Positions 17,839 to 27,615 are shown, counted from the first letter of the stretch. The stretch is DNA of 61,277 bases from JANRIC01 sp033765345 (GCA_033765345.1 JANRIC010000237.1:1-61277); one strand, 5' to 3'. Notes: generated by a model from the letters alone, not told the origin. Numbers and translations: made by a program.

Positions 17839-20800
17839 TTATTTTACAAGAATAATTTGATTGACAGGCAGCATTCCTGGAGTCGTCACTCGCAGGTAAT
17901 AAACACCTGGAGACCATGATTTTTGATTGGGCATCCATTGAAGCACTTTTTGCCCTTTCACAGATAGAATGGTTGCATATTGGAGTTTGCCTCGATAGTC
18001 CCTCAGCTCAAGTTCAACATCTTGGCTTAGAGGCCGAGAAAATTCCAGATTGATGACCGGGTCTGTAAGAGGGTTCGGATAGAGGTTATTAAGGCTAATA
18101 TCCACAGATGATCCAGGAGAGGCAGAATTCAATACAGTAAATGTATAGCCAAGATTGCCCAACAATCCTACTGCATTTTTATCTCTGTAATAAAGCACCT
18201 CCAATATATAATCGCCGGGCTGAGGTTGCCAAGCATTTGGAAAACCTTTATTGTCTCCAAACAAATTAAAAGGGCGAAGATTCTCCAAACGGGTGTGAAT
18301 CGTCTGTCCGTTTTGGTTTTTAAGTATAAAACGTACACTTTCTACGCAGGGGATTTCGGCGCGAATCGTCAGATTAATGCCCGTTTGTGCAAGATCAATG
18401 GTATCATCTCCATTCAAAGCAAATAATACTTCATTAACAGAAACATCTACCAGATTGATGGCTTCGGGTTTGGGACTTCGAATCACCTGAAAATTGATTA
18501 AAACCTCTTTTCCAGAAATTCCCTGGGCTTTTTCACCAAGAAAAGGAATGATACTCAGCGTATAAAAACCATCGCAGAGCGTTTGTTCTTTAAAATCTCC
18601 GCCAGGTCTATCTCCAAAAAGAGCATAAGGTTGAATTTCTTCAATCTGGACGTGATTTAAGGTGCCTGTCAAAGTCATTTTCACACTTCCGATTATACTT
18701 GGATCAGTAGTAGTGAGGATATTTATTTGTTCAAAACCTAACTCATCCAAATTGATGACTGCACCCGGAGTGAGTGCTTGTATAATTGTGTCTGCATCAG
18801 CATCGATCAGAAAGACTTCTTGAATTTCAGGTTGGGTAATCCCTTCAAGTGCAAAATGAATGGTTAGTTTTTCGCCTTCCACACCATTTTGATCAGGCAA
18901 AGGATAAGGAATGCACTCGATAAAATAATCACCTGCTGTGAAGATTTTACCCACAAAACTATGGTCTAAATTCTCCCCAAATAAAGAATAAGGGCGTAAG
19001 TTTTCCAATTTAGTCTGAGTAATAGGTCCTTGAAGATCAAAGAAAACACTTCCTACTCGTGCAGGCTCAGTAATGGCACGAATGGTCAGAAGTTTTGCAT
19101 CCAAGGCAGAGAGATTGATGGTACTTCCTTCCTTGATAGGCATTATATCTTCTCTTCGAGTGGCATCCACGAGCATCAATCCGGTGATTTTGAGTGCAGA
19201 AATACCGCTTCCTGCTAGATTTAGGTTAAAAAGTGCTTGATTTTCGGCATTGCTACGGATTTTGAGCTTTGCCATTGAAGAACCGGAGGATTTAGGAAGA
19301 AAAATGACTAAAAAGCTTGTAAATTCACCGGGATTAAGGTTTGTATTGGTGTTGCTTAAATCCAGGCTAAAATTATCCGAAAAATCATCGATAATTTCAA
19401 TAAAATTATTCAAGCCCTGGTCTTGGACAAGCTCCAGGTTTGCACTTCCAATATTCTGGATTTTGATTTCAAAAGTTTTTTGTTGACCTGGTTTTACTAG
19501 GCCGAAATCCAACAAATCTTGCTCAACGAAAATTTTATCATTCAAAGATACTTCTATCAGTGGTTCATTAGAGCCTCCTATACGACGAACCCGATTATTC
19601 TCAGTATCTGAAATATATAGGTTTTCATTTTTATCCAACAACAAGCTCACTCTACTACCGATTTGAGCCGCAAGTGCTGGGCCATTATCACCACTGTAAG
19701 CCGGGTCACCATTTCCAAGAATAGTCTGGATGATTCCTGTGGATGCCAGGACGATTCTAATTTTTGCAAATTCAGCGATGTACAGATTTCCTGCTTGGTC
19801 TATGAGCAAATCTACGGGGTTTTTAAGAGCGGCTTCGGTAGCCAAACCTCCATCTCCCGAAGAACCAAAAGAGCCATTTCCGGCTACAGTTGAGATGATT
19901 CCTGTGTTTAGGTCTACTTTTCGAATTAAATTGGAAGTAGCGATGTACAGATTTTTTTCATCAGTATCCAAAGCCAATCCTTTGGGCGTACTCAAAGCAG
20001 CGCGATTAGCCTGCCCTCCGTCACCGCTTGTACCAAAAGTTCCATTGCCTGCCAAAGTGCTTATAAATCCGGTAATAGCATCCACTTTACGAACCCGATT
20101 ATTGAGTTCGTCGGCAATATACATATTTCCGAGTCGGTCAATCACCAAAGCGGCAGGGCGGTTCAAAAAGGCCTCAGTGGCTGATCTTCCGTCGCCGGCA
20201 AATCCGGTAGCACCCGTCCCTACTGCTGTAGAGATGATTCCGGAGACAGCATCAATCCTACGCACACGATTATTGCCCCGCTCCAAGATAAATATGTTTT
20301 TATTTGCATCTATTGCTACGTCTACAGGTTGCCCGATTTGAGCCTGTAAAGCCGGAATGCCGTCGCCATTGTAGCCGAAAACGCCTGTCCCGGCAATACT
20401 AGTAATAATCTTTGTTGAGGCATCTACTCTCCGAATGAGGTTATTTTCAGTATCTGCGATGAATAGATTATTTGCTGAGTCAAAATCAAGCCCGGCAGGC
20501 AGGCGAAGGGTTGCAGAGATTGCAGGGTCTCCGTCACCTCCAAAAATAAAAGAGCCGTTGCCTCCAATGGTTTGAATAATACCAGTACTAGCCTCTACCT
20601 TTCTAAGTCTATTATTGGAAGCATCTGTAATAAAGAGATTGTTTGAATTGTCTAAAAAAATATCAGCAGGGTTGCTTAGAGATGCTTGAATTGCCAGTGC
20701 GCCGTCACCTGAAAAATCCTGAAAGCCATTTCCGGCTACTGTGTGTACTATTCCAAGATGATCTACTTTCCGTACCTGATGCGAATTCAAGTCTGTGAAA

Positions 20801-21693
20801 AAAATATTTCCGTCTGAATCAACCCTGACCGAGCCTGGGAAGTTGACAGGAGTCAGAAGTGCTGGAGTTCCATCGGGTGCAAAGCCAAAATTTCCATTTC
20901 CGACCACTGTACTGATAATTCCAGTCTGTGTATTTACCTTTCGGATTCGGTTATTGTTTTGATCTGCAATGTACAAATTACCTTGTGTATCGAGAGCCAA
21001 ACCAAAAGGGCTGGATAAAGAAGCATTCAAGGCATTACCTCCATCTCCTGAGTAATTGGCGTCACCATTTCCGGCAATGGTTGTGATGATTCCGGTCTGA
21101 GCATCTATTTTACGAATACGGTTATTTAATAAATCTGATACCAGAATATTACCCTGGGCATCTACGAGTACAGCCACTGGGTTAGCCAGATTTGCCTGGT
21201 TAGCAGGTCCGCCGTCACCTTGAAAGCCAAAATCTCCGGTTCCGGCAATGGTGGTAATGATTCCTGTAAGTGCATCAACCTTGCGGATACGATTATTAGA
21301 TTGATCAGCGATATAAAGATTTCCTTGTGCATCTAGGGCAACTCCCCCTGGAAACCCGAGGCTTGCAGAAAGTGCCGAACCTCCATCTCCTGAAAAACCA
21401 AAGTTTCCATTACCAGCAACAGTTTGAATTGTTCCCCGAATTGGGTCAATTTTTCGGATACGATTATTGCCCAAATCTGAGACATATATATTGCCTTCAG
21501 CATCCATAGCAAGACCGGTTGGGCTGGCCAAGTTTGTGTTAAGTGCAGTTCCTAAACCGGTGAGCCCACCAGCATAGGTAGTAATATTTTGGGACAAAAC
21601 CTGGTAATTAGATACCAAAATTAGAGAAAACAAGAGCAAATTGCTTGTATAAAAACTATTAAGTACCGTAATAGGGCTTTTAAAGCATCTCAT
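17839..21693 (-). CDS. secreted NHL-repeat protein with T9SS sorting domain
   Basis: 1284 residues. A signal segment (about 17-35, LLLFSLILVSNYQVLSQ) leads into twelve NHL repeats of about 57 residues each (about 50-710), typified by LDAQGNLYIADQSNNRIRKV then GIITTIAGTG and FSGDGG. Twelve blades could make two six-bladed propellers (inference). Next is an immunoglobulin-like domain (about 712-830) of the kind found in choice-of-anchor/ASPM-SPD2-Hydin proteins (LDFGLVKPGQQKTFEIKIQN). Three cassette repeats (about 832-1189) and a T9SS type A domain (about 1200-1284, LYPNPLTDP to INQIILVK) close the protein. No catalytic motif is visible, so a binding or scaffold role is likely. It is the third of four neighbouring T9SS clients. 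Confidence 0.9.
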   Translation of the reverse strand: MRCFKSPITVLNSFYTSNLLLFSLILVSNYQVLSQNITTYAGGLTGLGTALNTNLASPTGLAMDAEGNIYVSDLGNNRIRKIDPIRGTIQTVAGNGNFGFSGDGGSALSASLGFPGGVALDAQGNLYIADQSNNRIRKVDALTGIITTIAGTGDFGFQGDGGPANQANLANPVAVLVDAQGNILVSDLLNNRIRKIDAQTGIITTIAGNGDANYSGDGGNALNASLSSPFGLALDTQGNLYIADQNNNRIRKVNTQTGIISTVVGNGNFGFAPDGTPALLTPVNFPGSVRVDSDGNIFFTDLNSHQVRKVDHLGIVHTVAGNGFQDFSGDGALAIQASLSNPADIFLDNSNNLFITDASNNRLRKVEASTGIIQTIGGNGSFIFGGDGDPAISATLRLPAGLDFDSANNLFIADTENNLIRRVDASTKIITSIAGTGVFGYNGDGIPALQAQIGQPVDVAIDANKNIFILERGNNRVRRIDAVSGIISTAVGTGATGFAGDGRSATEAFLNRPAALVIDRLGNMYIADELNNRVRKVDAITGFISTLAGNGTFGTSGDGGQANRAALSTPKGLALDTDEKNLYIATSNLIRKVDLNTGIISTVAGNGSFGSSGDGGLATEAALKNPVDLLIDQAGNLYIAEFAKIRIVLASTGIIQTILGNGDPAYSGDNGPALAAQIGSRVSLLLDKNENLYISDTENNRVRRIGGSNEPLIEVSLNDKIFVEQDLLDFGLVKPGQQKTFEIKIQNIGSANLELVQDQGLNNFIEIIDDFSDNFSLDLSNTNTNLNPGEFTSFLVIFLPKSSGSSMAKLKIRSNAENQALFNLNLAGSGISALKITGLMLVDATRREDIMPIKEGSTINLSALDAKLLTIRAITEPARVGSVFFDLQGPITQTKLENLRPYSLFGENLDHSFVGKIFTAGDYFIECIPYPLPDQNGVEGEKLTIHFALEGITQPEIQEVFLIDADADTIIQALTPGAVINLDELGFEQINILTTTDPSIIGSVKMTLTGTLNHVQIEEIQPYALFGDRPGGDFKEQTLCDGFYTLSIIPFLGEKAQGISGKEVLINFQVIRSPKPEAINLVDVSVNEVLFALNGDDTIDLAQTGINLTIRAEIPCVESVRFILKNQNGQTIHTRLENLRPFNLFGDNKGFPNAWQPQPGDYILEVLYYRDKNAVGLLGNLGYTFTVLNSASPGSSVDISLNNLYPNPLTDPVINLEFSRPLSQDVELELRDYRGKLQYATILSVKGQKVLQWMPNQKSWSPGVYYLRVTTPGMLPVNQIILVK
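18126..19200 (-). repeat. three copies of the shared cassette repeat (NHL protein)
   Basis: Copies contain ENLRPYSLFGE, EEIQPYALFGD and ENLRPFNLFGD. Cys is in copy 2 (LCDGFY, codon 18574-18576) and copy 3 (PCVESV, codon 18346-18348). Copy 1 has one further Cys at another position (FIECIPY). Confidence 0.85.
19570..21540 (-). repeat. twelve tandem NHL repeats at about 171-bp spacing
   Basis: In-frame protein repeats, strongly similar at DNA level (for example repeated codons for GNLYIAD and NNRIRKV). Copy-number change by recombination would be easy here, and assembly errors are possible in such stretches. Confidence 0.85.
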
Positions 21694-21880
21694 GATGTTT
21701 AGAATTAAAAGGTTGATTGTAGCTTGATTTTAAAGAAATAAATTTAATTTAGAAGCTAAACTCTAAGCGTTTGTGTACTGACCAAAAGATTTATTTTATG
21801 GAAGTTCATCGTTTGCTTCCAAACTTACACGTGCAATTTTTATGCGAGGCTTATCAAAATCTTGAGATAACATTTCAATC

Positions 21881-21911
21881 AAAAAAGCCCCGACAAAATC
21901 GGGACTTTTTT
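21881..21911 (-). terminator. intrinsic terminator after the large subtilisin gene
   Basis: A 13-bp stem with one mismatch: AAAAAAGCCCCGA pairs with the arm ending at 21911 around the loop CAAAA. A/T tracts on both sides make it able to act in both directions. It lies 19 bp past the stop of the 21930-27293 gene. Confidence 0.8.
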
Positions 21912-21929
21912 ATAAACTTATCAATTTGT

Positions 21930-24900
21930 CTAGTGTTTGATTATTTTTTTGGTGATCAGTGTTTTGTCCTGTGTAAATATTTTTAAGTAATAGCTTCCTT
22001 TGGCAGTTATTGTTTTTAAATTGAGTTCTACTTTATTTTCTTCATTTAAATAAAGTTCAGTATGGTAGACAATTTTTCCTTGCTGATTTACGATCAAGAG
22101 CTGGGTATTTTCCGGAAGTTCCATACCGAAAGATAAGGTAATATGATCTTCTGTAAACGGATTGGGGAAAATACGGAGCATATTTTCAGCAAAAAGCTGC
22201 TCTGTATCCAGTTCTGGGGTAGCAAGTTTGATTTCTGTTTGGGCGGCGTTGGAAGATTGCCCAAAGAAGTTAAAAGCAATAGAATGAGTAGTGCCTGTGG
22301 ACCCTCCTGCCCTTACTTCGGCATAGGGAGTGACGTCCAGGCGGTATGATCCCTCGATAGGAATCCAGGAAAAATAATCTCCCAGATGGTCTCCAAACAG
22401 AGTAAAGGGGGCTTGGTTTTCAATTTTGGTATGAATGACCTCCCCTTGTGCATTATAAAGGACAAATTTTACACTTTTTGCACAACTGGAATTGGCGAGT
22501 ATGCTCAATTCCGAACCTATTTCGGCCAGGTTATAGCTTGAATTATTGCCTAGAAGTCCGATTGGTTTATCGGTTGATGCGTTTAATAAGGTCAAATTCG
22601 GGATGACCAAAGAATTGATTACCTGAAAACTAATGGTCTTTTTATCGCCGATTTTTCCGCCGAGATTGGGCAATTCATAAGGAGTAATGGTAATATTATA
22701 GAAACCCGGACAGAAATAAGTTCCGGTATAATCTAAACCATTTTTATCGCCAAATAAGCTAAAGGGTTTGATATTCTCTACTCTGGTTTGCTGAGAAGGC
22801 CCGTTTAAGTCCATTTGAACACTTCCTACCAGTGCGCTTGTATTGGCCTGAATGCTGACGCGGGTATTATTGATTGTGTTCATATCAATAATCATCCCTT
22901 CACTGATGATCAATACGGGTCGGTCTTGATCTGCATCAATCAGGTTAAGGTTAGTTACCTGGAGTGGCGAAGCCTCCCCACTCAGCTCAAAATTTATTCT
23001 TAGAGGTATATCTGCCTTGCCTTTTAATCCGGCTTCCGAATAAGGAGTAGCCAAAATTGTATATTGCCCAGGTGACAGTACTCTTCCTAGATAATCGGGG
23101 CCTGCTTTATCCCCAAATAAAGTAAAGGGTGCTATAGATTCTGATTGCGTATGAGATACTGCCCCGATGAGTTCAAACTTGATACTACCTATGACAGCAG
23201 GAGAAGTAGTAGCTAGAATGCTTAAAGTTCGTGTATCTAAATTATCAAGTTGGATGATTTGTCCTTCGGACAAGACGGTAATTTCGCGGTCATTGTCTGC
23301 ATCAATCAGCGTCAATTTTGCCACGGTGATTAGTTGAGCTTCCTTGATTTCAAAATTTACCGTTTTTTCAGTTCCTTTAAATCCACCAAGGTTTTTGGCA
23401 GCGTAAGGGCTTCCAGTAAATTGATATTGCCCCAAAGGGAAAACAACTCCGGTATAGTCTGGTCCGTTGGTATCTCCAAAAAGGCTATAAGGTGCCAGAT
23501 TTTCGGCTTTGGTCTGTGTGATAGGGCCTTTCAGAGCCAGGTTGATACTTCCTACCAGGGCTGGGTTTGTTGTTACTTGAATGGTTAGTTTTCTCTGAGA
23601 TAGGTTAGGAATCTGAATAATATCCCCATCGTTGATTTCCTGAATGATTTGGTCGGTATCAGCATCTATGAGGTTAATTCGGCTTACTTCCAAAGGTCCT
23701 AAATCTATGAGATTAAAATTAATGGTATTTATCTGCCCGGTGGAGGTATTATCTTCTTTTTTCGCAAACGGTGTTGCCTGGATCGTATAAGCTCCGGCAG
23801 AGAATACTACTCCATCATATTGGCCTTCACCAGCATCTCCAAAAAGCGTATAAGGGGCTATTGTCTCCGTCTTGATTACATTCAAAGGTCCAGAGAGTTG
23901 AAATCGTACTTTGCCTATCAATTGTGGGCGGGTAATCGCCAAAATACTTAGTTTGCGATTTGCTAGATTGTACAAAGAAATAGATTCGTTATTTTTCAGT
24001 TCTGTGATGATTTCATCTTGATCAGCATCTACCAATAAGAGTTGTGTGATGGTGGCAGGAAGAATATCGAGTGTACCGTTTTCAAAAATAAAATTATAGC
24101 TTTTATCCTGCCCGCCCGAAAGAGTGATAGGGTATACACCCACGGGGCTATTTATTTCGGCGGTAGTTGTTAGGAAGGGTTCCTGATCTAATAGAGAAGC
24201 GTTGTCATTATTCACAAAACCCTGGTACTGAAGCGTAAGCGGAGGGTTAATTTCTTGAAAATATCGGGTTTTATTTTCTGCTTTGACGATCAGGCTTGCC
24301 TTTTGGATGGTAAGTGTCTGACTCACTGACGGAGCAGCTTTGAAGCTCTGATTTCCGCTTTGAGAGGCAGTGATGGTGACCTGTCCGGCTTGTTTGATAG
24401 TCAAAACCCCATTGATTATCTGTGCGATGGTATTGTCAGAAGATACAAAACTTACTGGTAATCCTGAGCTGACAGTAGCCTGAATTTGGATAGGAGCAAC
24501 TCCATAAGTAACATTGGGTAGTGCAGCGAAAGTAATCGTTTGGTCGGCTTTTTTAGTCCCGGAAATTCTAAAATTATCCATAGCAAAACCTTCACGGGTT
24601 ACTGAACCATCAGAGCGGAAGACAAATCTGAATTTGACAGAAGAATGACCTGCAAGTTGATCAATCGGATGAGAAGCGGTGACCCAGTTGTTGTCTACTT
24701 CTCCACTCCAGGCTATATCTCCAAAATCATTGAATGGAAGTTGAGCAGCATTGCTATTGTACCAGTTATTACCTGAGCCATAGCCACCTACAGGCATCCA
24801 AGTTTTACCACAATCTGTACTTGCCTGGAGTTGCACGCCGTCCCAGTGTTGCTCGGTACGGCGGAAGATATCCAAAGTAAGGGTAGCAGTTCCCAGTTCA

Positions 24901-27293
24901 CTCATATTCATTAGGGGGCTTTCCAGATAAGAATCCTGATTACTGTTATAATTACCTGTTAGATTAGTAACCCAAGCGTTTTGCCCATTAGAAGCAGCTT
25001 TGATAAACTCCTTGGCGGGTTTGCCCAATTGCCAGTCATTGATAGAGCCACCACTTTGCCAACCAGCTGCTCCATTTTCAAAACTTTCCAGATAAGGAAA
25101 GTTTTGAATTGTAGAAAGCACATCAAATTCTTTGATCTTGGAATCGTTTGAAGGGTTTTCGTCATTTATTCCATTGGGATTCAGCGTAATGACCGAAAAT
25201 TGTTGGGCAAGTCCCTCAGGAAAATCTATTTCAGGGAGTGTAATTTCAATGGAGTTTTTGGGTTCAAGTTGTCCGATCCAAGAAAAGCTTTGGAGCGTTT
25301 CTTCGTTAACCTGATATTTTAATTCAAAAGAATGGATTGGAGTATTTCCAAAATTTTTCAAAAGGACAATTGGCTGAATTCGCTGATTACAACCAAGAGC
25401 ATTAAACCCAGAGATTTGTACTACCCCAAGATCATTGTTGAATACAGAAGGAGGTTCAACTCCGGAGACAATCAAAGAAAAGTTTTGCAAGCCAGAAGCC
25501 AGTGTTTTCTTGTGAGTGATGGTAAGGGTATAAACTTTATTGGGATTCGGATTAGCGATATAAATTTTTTCAACATTATCTCTAAAGTTATCTCCGGTAA
25601 AAGCGGGTGCATCCGGATTAGAAGGATCCAAGATGTAAGGAAGGTAGGTATTTGTACCGTCTGAAATACGCATATCCAGATCATTTATGAGCATTAAATC
25701 TACCGGATTGAGAGATTTTAGTGGACTTTTGCCGGCTGGGTCAGTCCAGGAGATGGTAAATATGAGGGGTTGGTTTCCTGTTGGGGTAAAAGATTGGGAG
25801 TATATATCTCCATTATTGAGTTCGCGTTCGGAGATCAATTGTCCGTTTTGCTGGGCGTTTTTAGAAATTAGTTCGGCTGCCCGCGCTGTATTCATAAGTC
25901 CCCAGCCGAATTTGTAATCCGGTCCAGCAAAACTACCAGTTTCATCAGCGGTATGTATCACAAGTGCTTTAAGGGTAGCAGATCGCATAAAATTTCCGTT
26001 CCCGTTTTCATTTTCATAATGCTCTTGCAAAAGCAATAAAGAACCGGAAACATTCGGCGTAGCCATAGAAGTACCTGAGTAATAAGAATAGGCATCGTCA
26101 GAGTTAGCTACGGAAGAGAATATTCCTACACCTGCACCACAAATGTCCGGTTTGATCCTACCATCATCTGTTGGTCCCCAACTACTAAAAGAAGCCACAA
26201 CGACACTTGAAGGTCCATTATATGAAGTAATGGGGTTTACTGCACCGACAGTAAGAATATTTTTTGCATTCCCATTCAGAGAAATACAGTCATAACCATC
26301 GCTACCGCCATCTTTTTCAGCCGTAATTGGGCTAGTACCCACGCCCTCTCCTCGATCGTTTCCAGCAGATTTGACTATCAAATAATAAGGTGCATTGTAG
26401 GCGATATTGTCCCATTGCTCACTGGTACCATCATAAAAACCAAATTTATAATCTTCTACAACACTTACGCTTTGATCTCCATACCAAAGCCAAGAGCCTC
26501 CACTAGATCGCCATCCGGCAATAAATCCGTAAGAGTGATTGGAAATAAGCATGCCTCGGGAAGCTGCCAGAGCCATTTCGGATTCGTCGCTGTTCCAGTC
26601 GTGTGCATCCAATTGTGCTCTCCAAGCCATTCCTTGGGCTGAAGGATTTGCCCCTCGCCCTACCAAAGTACCCGAGACGTGTGTGGCGTGGTCGTTGAGC
26701 GTACTTACATTGTCTCTTTGGACAACTAGGTTATCTCCATTTTTGAATTCATTGTGGGTTTTTCGCACTGCTCCCCCATCCCATACACCCAGTCGTGCAT
26801 AAAAAATATTATCAATTTTGTGGCTTAGTCCAAAACCCGAGAGGTTTAAGCCCAAGTCTCCTCCTGACCATAGACGGTTGGTGGATAAGGTTTGGGCTGC
26901 TTCCAGGTTGTCGGTTTTATAATAAAGAGGTTGGCCGTTTTCGTCTATTTTGATGAGTTCAATTACACTTCCATCAGTGAGTACTTTACGAATTTCCCAG
27001 CCGTTTTGTCGGGCTATTTTTTCAGCTTCGTTTTTTTGGTCTAAGGCGGTTTGCTTATAGGCATTACTCATTCCCCTGAGCATAGTCACATTGGTTGCTT
27101 CCAATATCTTATTTTTTGGGGAGTTTATTTGAGCTATGGTGTTTTGCCCAAAAAGTATCCAAAGCATCAGGAAGAAAGTTATTTTGGAAATAAATAACCC
27201 CCTATCTCGAGTAGTTCTCCCTTGTTGACAAAACTCGTGATGTAATAAGGCTGTCATCGTAATTATTTTTAATGTAGTGTAATGTCTATTCAT
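21930..27293 (-). CDS. very large secreted subtilisin-like protease with T9SS sorting domain
   Basis: 1787 residues. The S8 domain has Asp172 (GVWDGGAV), His202 (NDHATHVSG) and Ser409 (SGTSMATP) and resembles the Kp43-like group. After it come a beta-sandwich/CARDB-like region, a MAM/lectin-like stretch (YLESFENGAAGWQ to FAMDNFRISG), MBG-type repeats (TITFAALPNVTYG), five cassette repeats (about 1079-1679) and a T9SS type A domain (about 1703-1787, RIFPNPFTEDH to TKKIIKH). The export segment (ITFFLMLWILFGQNTIAQ) begins unusually far in, at about residue 38. The inner ATG at 27257 would shorten this but still leaves a 26-residue polar leader, so the start is uncertain. It is the first gene of the T9SS-client cluster in transcription order, followed by a terminator. 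Confidence 0.92.
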   Translation of the reverse strand: MNRHYTTLKIITMTALLHHEFCQQGRTTRDRGLFISKITFFLMLWILFGQNTIAQINSPKNKILEATNVTMLRGMSNAYKQTALDQKNEAEKIARQNGWEIRKVLTDGSVIELIKIDENGQPLYYKTDNLEAAQTLSTNRLWSGGDLGLNLSGFGLSHKIDNIFYARLGVWDGGAVRKTHNEFKNGDNLVVQRDNVSTLNDHATHVSGTLVGRGANPSAQGMAWRAQLDAHDWNSDESEMALAASRGMLISNHSYGFIAGWRSSGGSWLWYGDQSVSVVEDYKFGFYDGTSEQWDNIAYNAPYYLIVKSAGNDRGEGVGTSPITAEKDGGSDGYDCISLNGNAKNILTVGAVNPITSYNGPSSVVVASFSSWGPTDDGRIKPDICGAGVGIFSSVANSDDAYSYYSGTSMATPNVSGSLLLLQEHYENENGNGNFMRSATLKALVIHTADETGSFAGPDYKFGWGLMNTARAAELISKNAQQNGQLISERELNNGDIYSQSFTPTGNQPLIFTISWTDPAGKSPLKSLNPVDLMLINDLDMRISDGTNTYLPYILDPSNPDAPAFTGDNFRDNVEKIYIANPNPNKVYTLTITHKKTLASGLQNFSLIVSGVEPPSVFNNDLGVVQISGFNALGCNQRIQPIVLLKNFGNTPIHSFELKYQVNEETLQSFSWIGQLEPKNSIEITLPEIDFPEGLAQQFSVITLNPNGINDENPSNDSKIKEFDVLSTIQNFPYLESFENGAAGWQSGGSINDWQLGKPAKEFIKAASNGQNAWVTNLTGNYNSNQDSYLESPLMNMSELGTATLTLDIFRRTEQHWDGVQLQASTDCGKTWMPVGGYGSGNNWYNSNAAQLPFNDFGDIAWSGEVDNNWVTASHPIDQLAGHSSVKFRFVFRSDGSVTREGFAMDNFRISGTKKADQTITFAALPNVTYGVAPIQIQATVSSGLPVSFVSSDNTIAQIINGVLTIKQAGQVTITASQSGNQSFKAAPSVSQTLTIQKASLIVKAENKTRYFQEINPPLTLQYQGFVNNDNASLLDQEPFLTTTAEINSPVGVYPITLSGGQDKSYNFIFENGTLDILPATITQLLLVDADQDEIITELKNNESISLYNLANRKLSILAITRPQLIGKVRFQLSGPLNVIKTETIAPYTLFGDAGEGQYDGVVFSAGAYTIQATPFAKKEDNTSTGQINTINFNLIDLGPLEVSRINLIDADTDQIIQEINDGDIIQIPNLSQRKLTIQVTTNPALVGSINLALKGPITQTKAENLAPYSLFGDTNGPDYTGVVFPLGQYQFTGSPYAAKNLGGFKGTEKTVNFEIKEAQLITVAKLTLIDADNDREITVLSEGQIIQLDNLDTRTLSILATTSPAVIGSIKFELIGAVSHTQSESIAPFTLFGDKAGPDYLGRVLSPGQYTILATPYSEAGLKGKADIPLRINFELSGEASPLQVTNLNLIDADQDRPVLIISEGMIIDMNTINNTRVSIQANTSALVGSVQMDLNGPSQQTRVENIKPFSLFGDKNGLDYTGTYFCPGFYNITITPYELPNLGGKIGDKKTISFQVINSLVIPNLTLLNASTDKPIGLLGNNSSYNLAEIGSELSILANSSCAKSVKFVLYNAQGEVIHTKIENQAPFTLFGDHLGDYFSWIPIEGSYRLDVTPYAEVRAGGSTGTTHSIAFNFFGQSSNAAQTEIKLATPELDTEQLFAENMLRIFPNPFTEDHITLSFGMELPENTQLLIVNQQGKIVYHTELYLNEENKVELNLKTITAKGSYYLKIFTQDKTLITKKIIKH
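22256..24057 (-). repeat. five copies of the shared cassette repeat (large subtilisin)
   Basis: The most regular copies read like LIDADxDxxI, then LSIxATTxPAxxGSI, then ENxAPYxLFGDxxGxDYxG and PGxYxxxATPY. Cys is absent from copies 1-3 and occurs in copy 4 (FCPGFY, codon 22710-22712) and copy 5 (SCAKSV, codon 22482-22484). Confidence 0.87.
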
Positions 27294-27615
27294 GATCAGT
27301 ATATCTTCATTATCATTGCCCTAAGAGCTTGATTTACAAGTAATCAATAAAAAAATCTTGTAATACTAAAAAACTTGATTGCGATAAATAATTAAAATTT
27401 GTTTATTTATCTGAGTTTAATGAAGTTAAGACTATTGATGAATAGTTGAAATTTGTATTGTTGAGAGGAAGAATATAATTTTGGACTGCAATATAGCTTA
27501 ATCTGATATTCTATGCAAATTTAGCTTCAATTATTTTAATTTAAGCACGCTTGTAAGATTTTACGTAAAAAATTAAAAACCGGACAAATTATACACTACT
27601 TTTTCAGCTTTGAAT
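27294..27615. other. gene-free divergent promoter region
   Basis: 322 bp, very AT-rich, between the leftward large subtilisin gene and the rightward M23 gene. It must hold both promoters, but I cannot place a good TTG/TAnnTTTG pair. A 9-bp inverted repeat (GATAAATAA at 27383-27391 and its complement at 27403-27411) is the only structure seen. Confidence 0.45.

Noticed and set aside
19730..20341. Plus-strand frame of 203 codons opposite the NHL repeats
   Set aside because: Its own repetition only mirrors the NHL units on the other strand.
19570..21540. Regularly spaced DNA repeats that could suggest a CRISPR array
   Set aside because: The period is about 171 bp, stays in frame and encodes NHL repeats. 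There are no short identical repeats with unrelated spacers.
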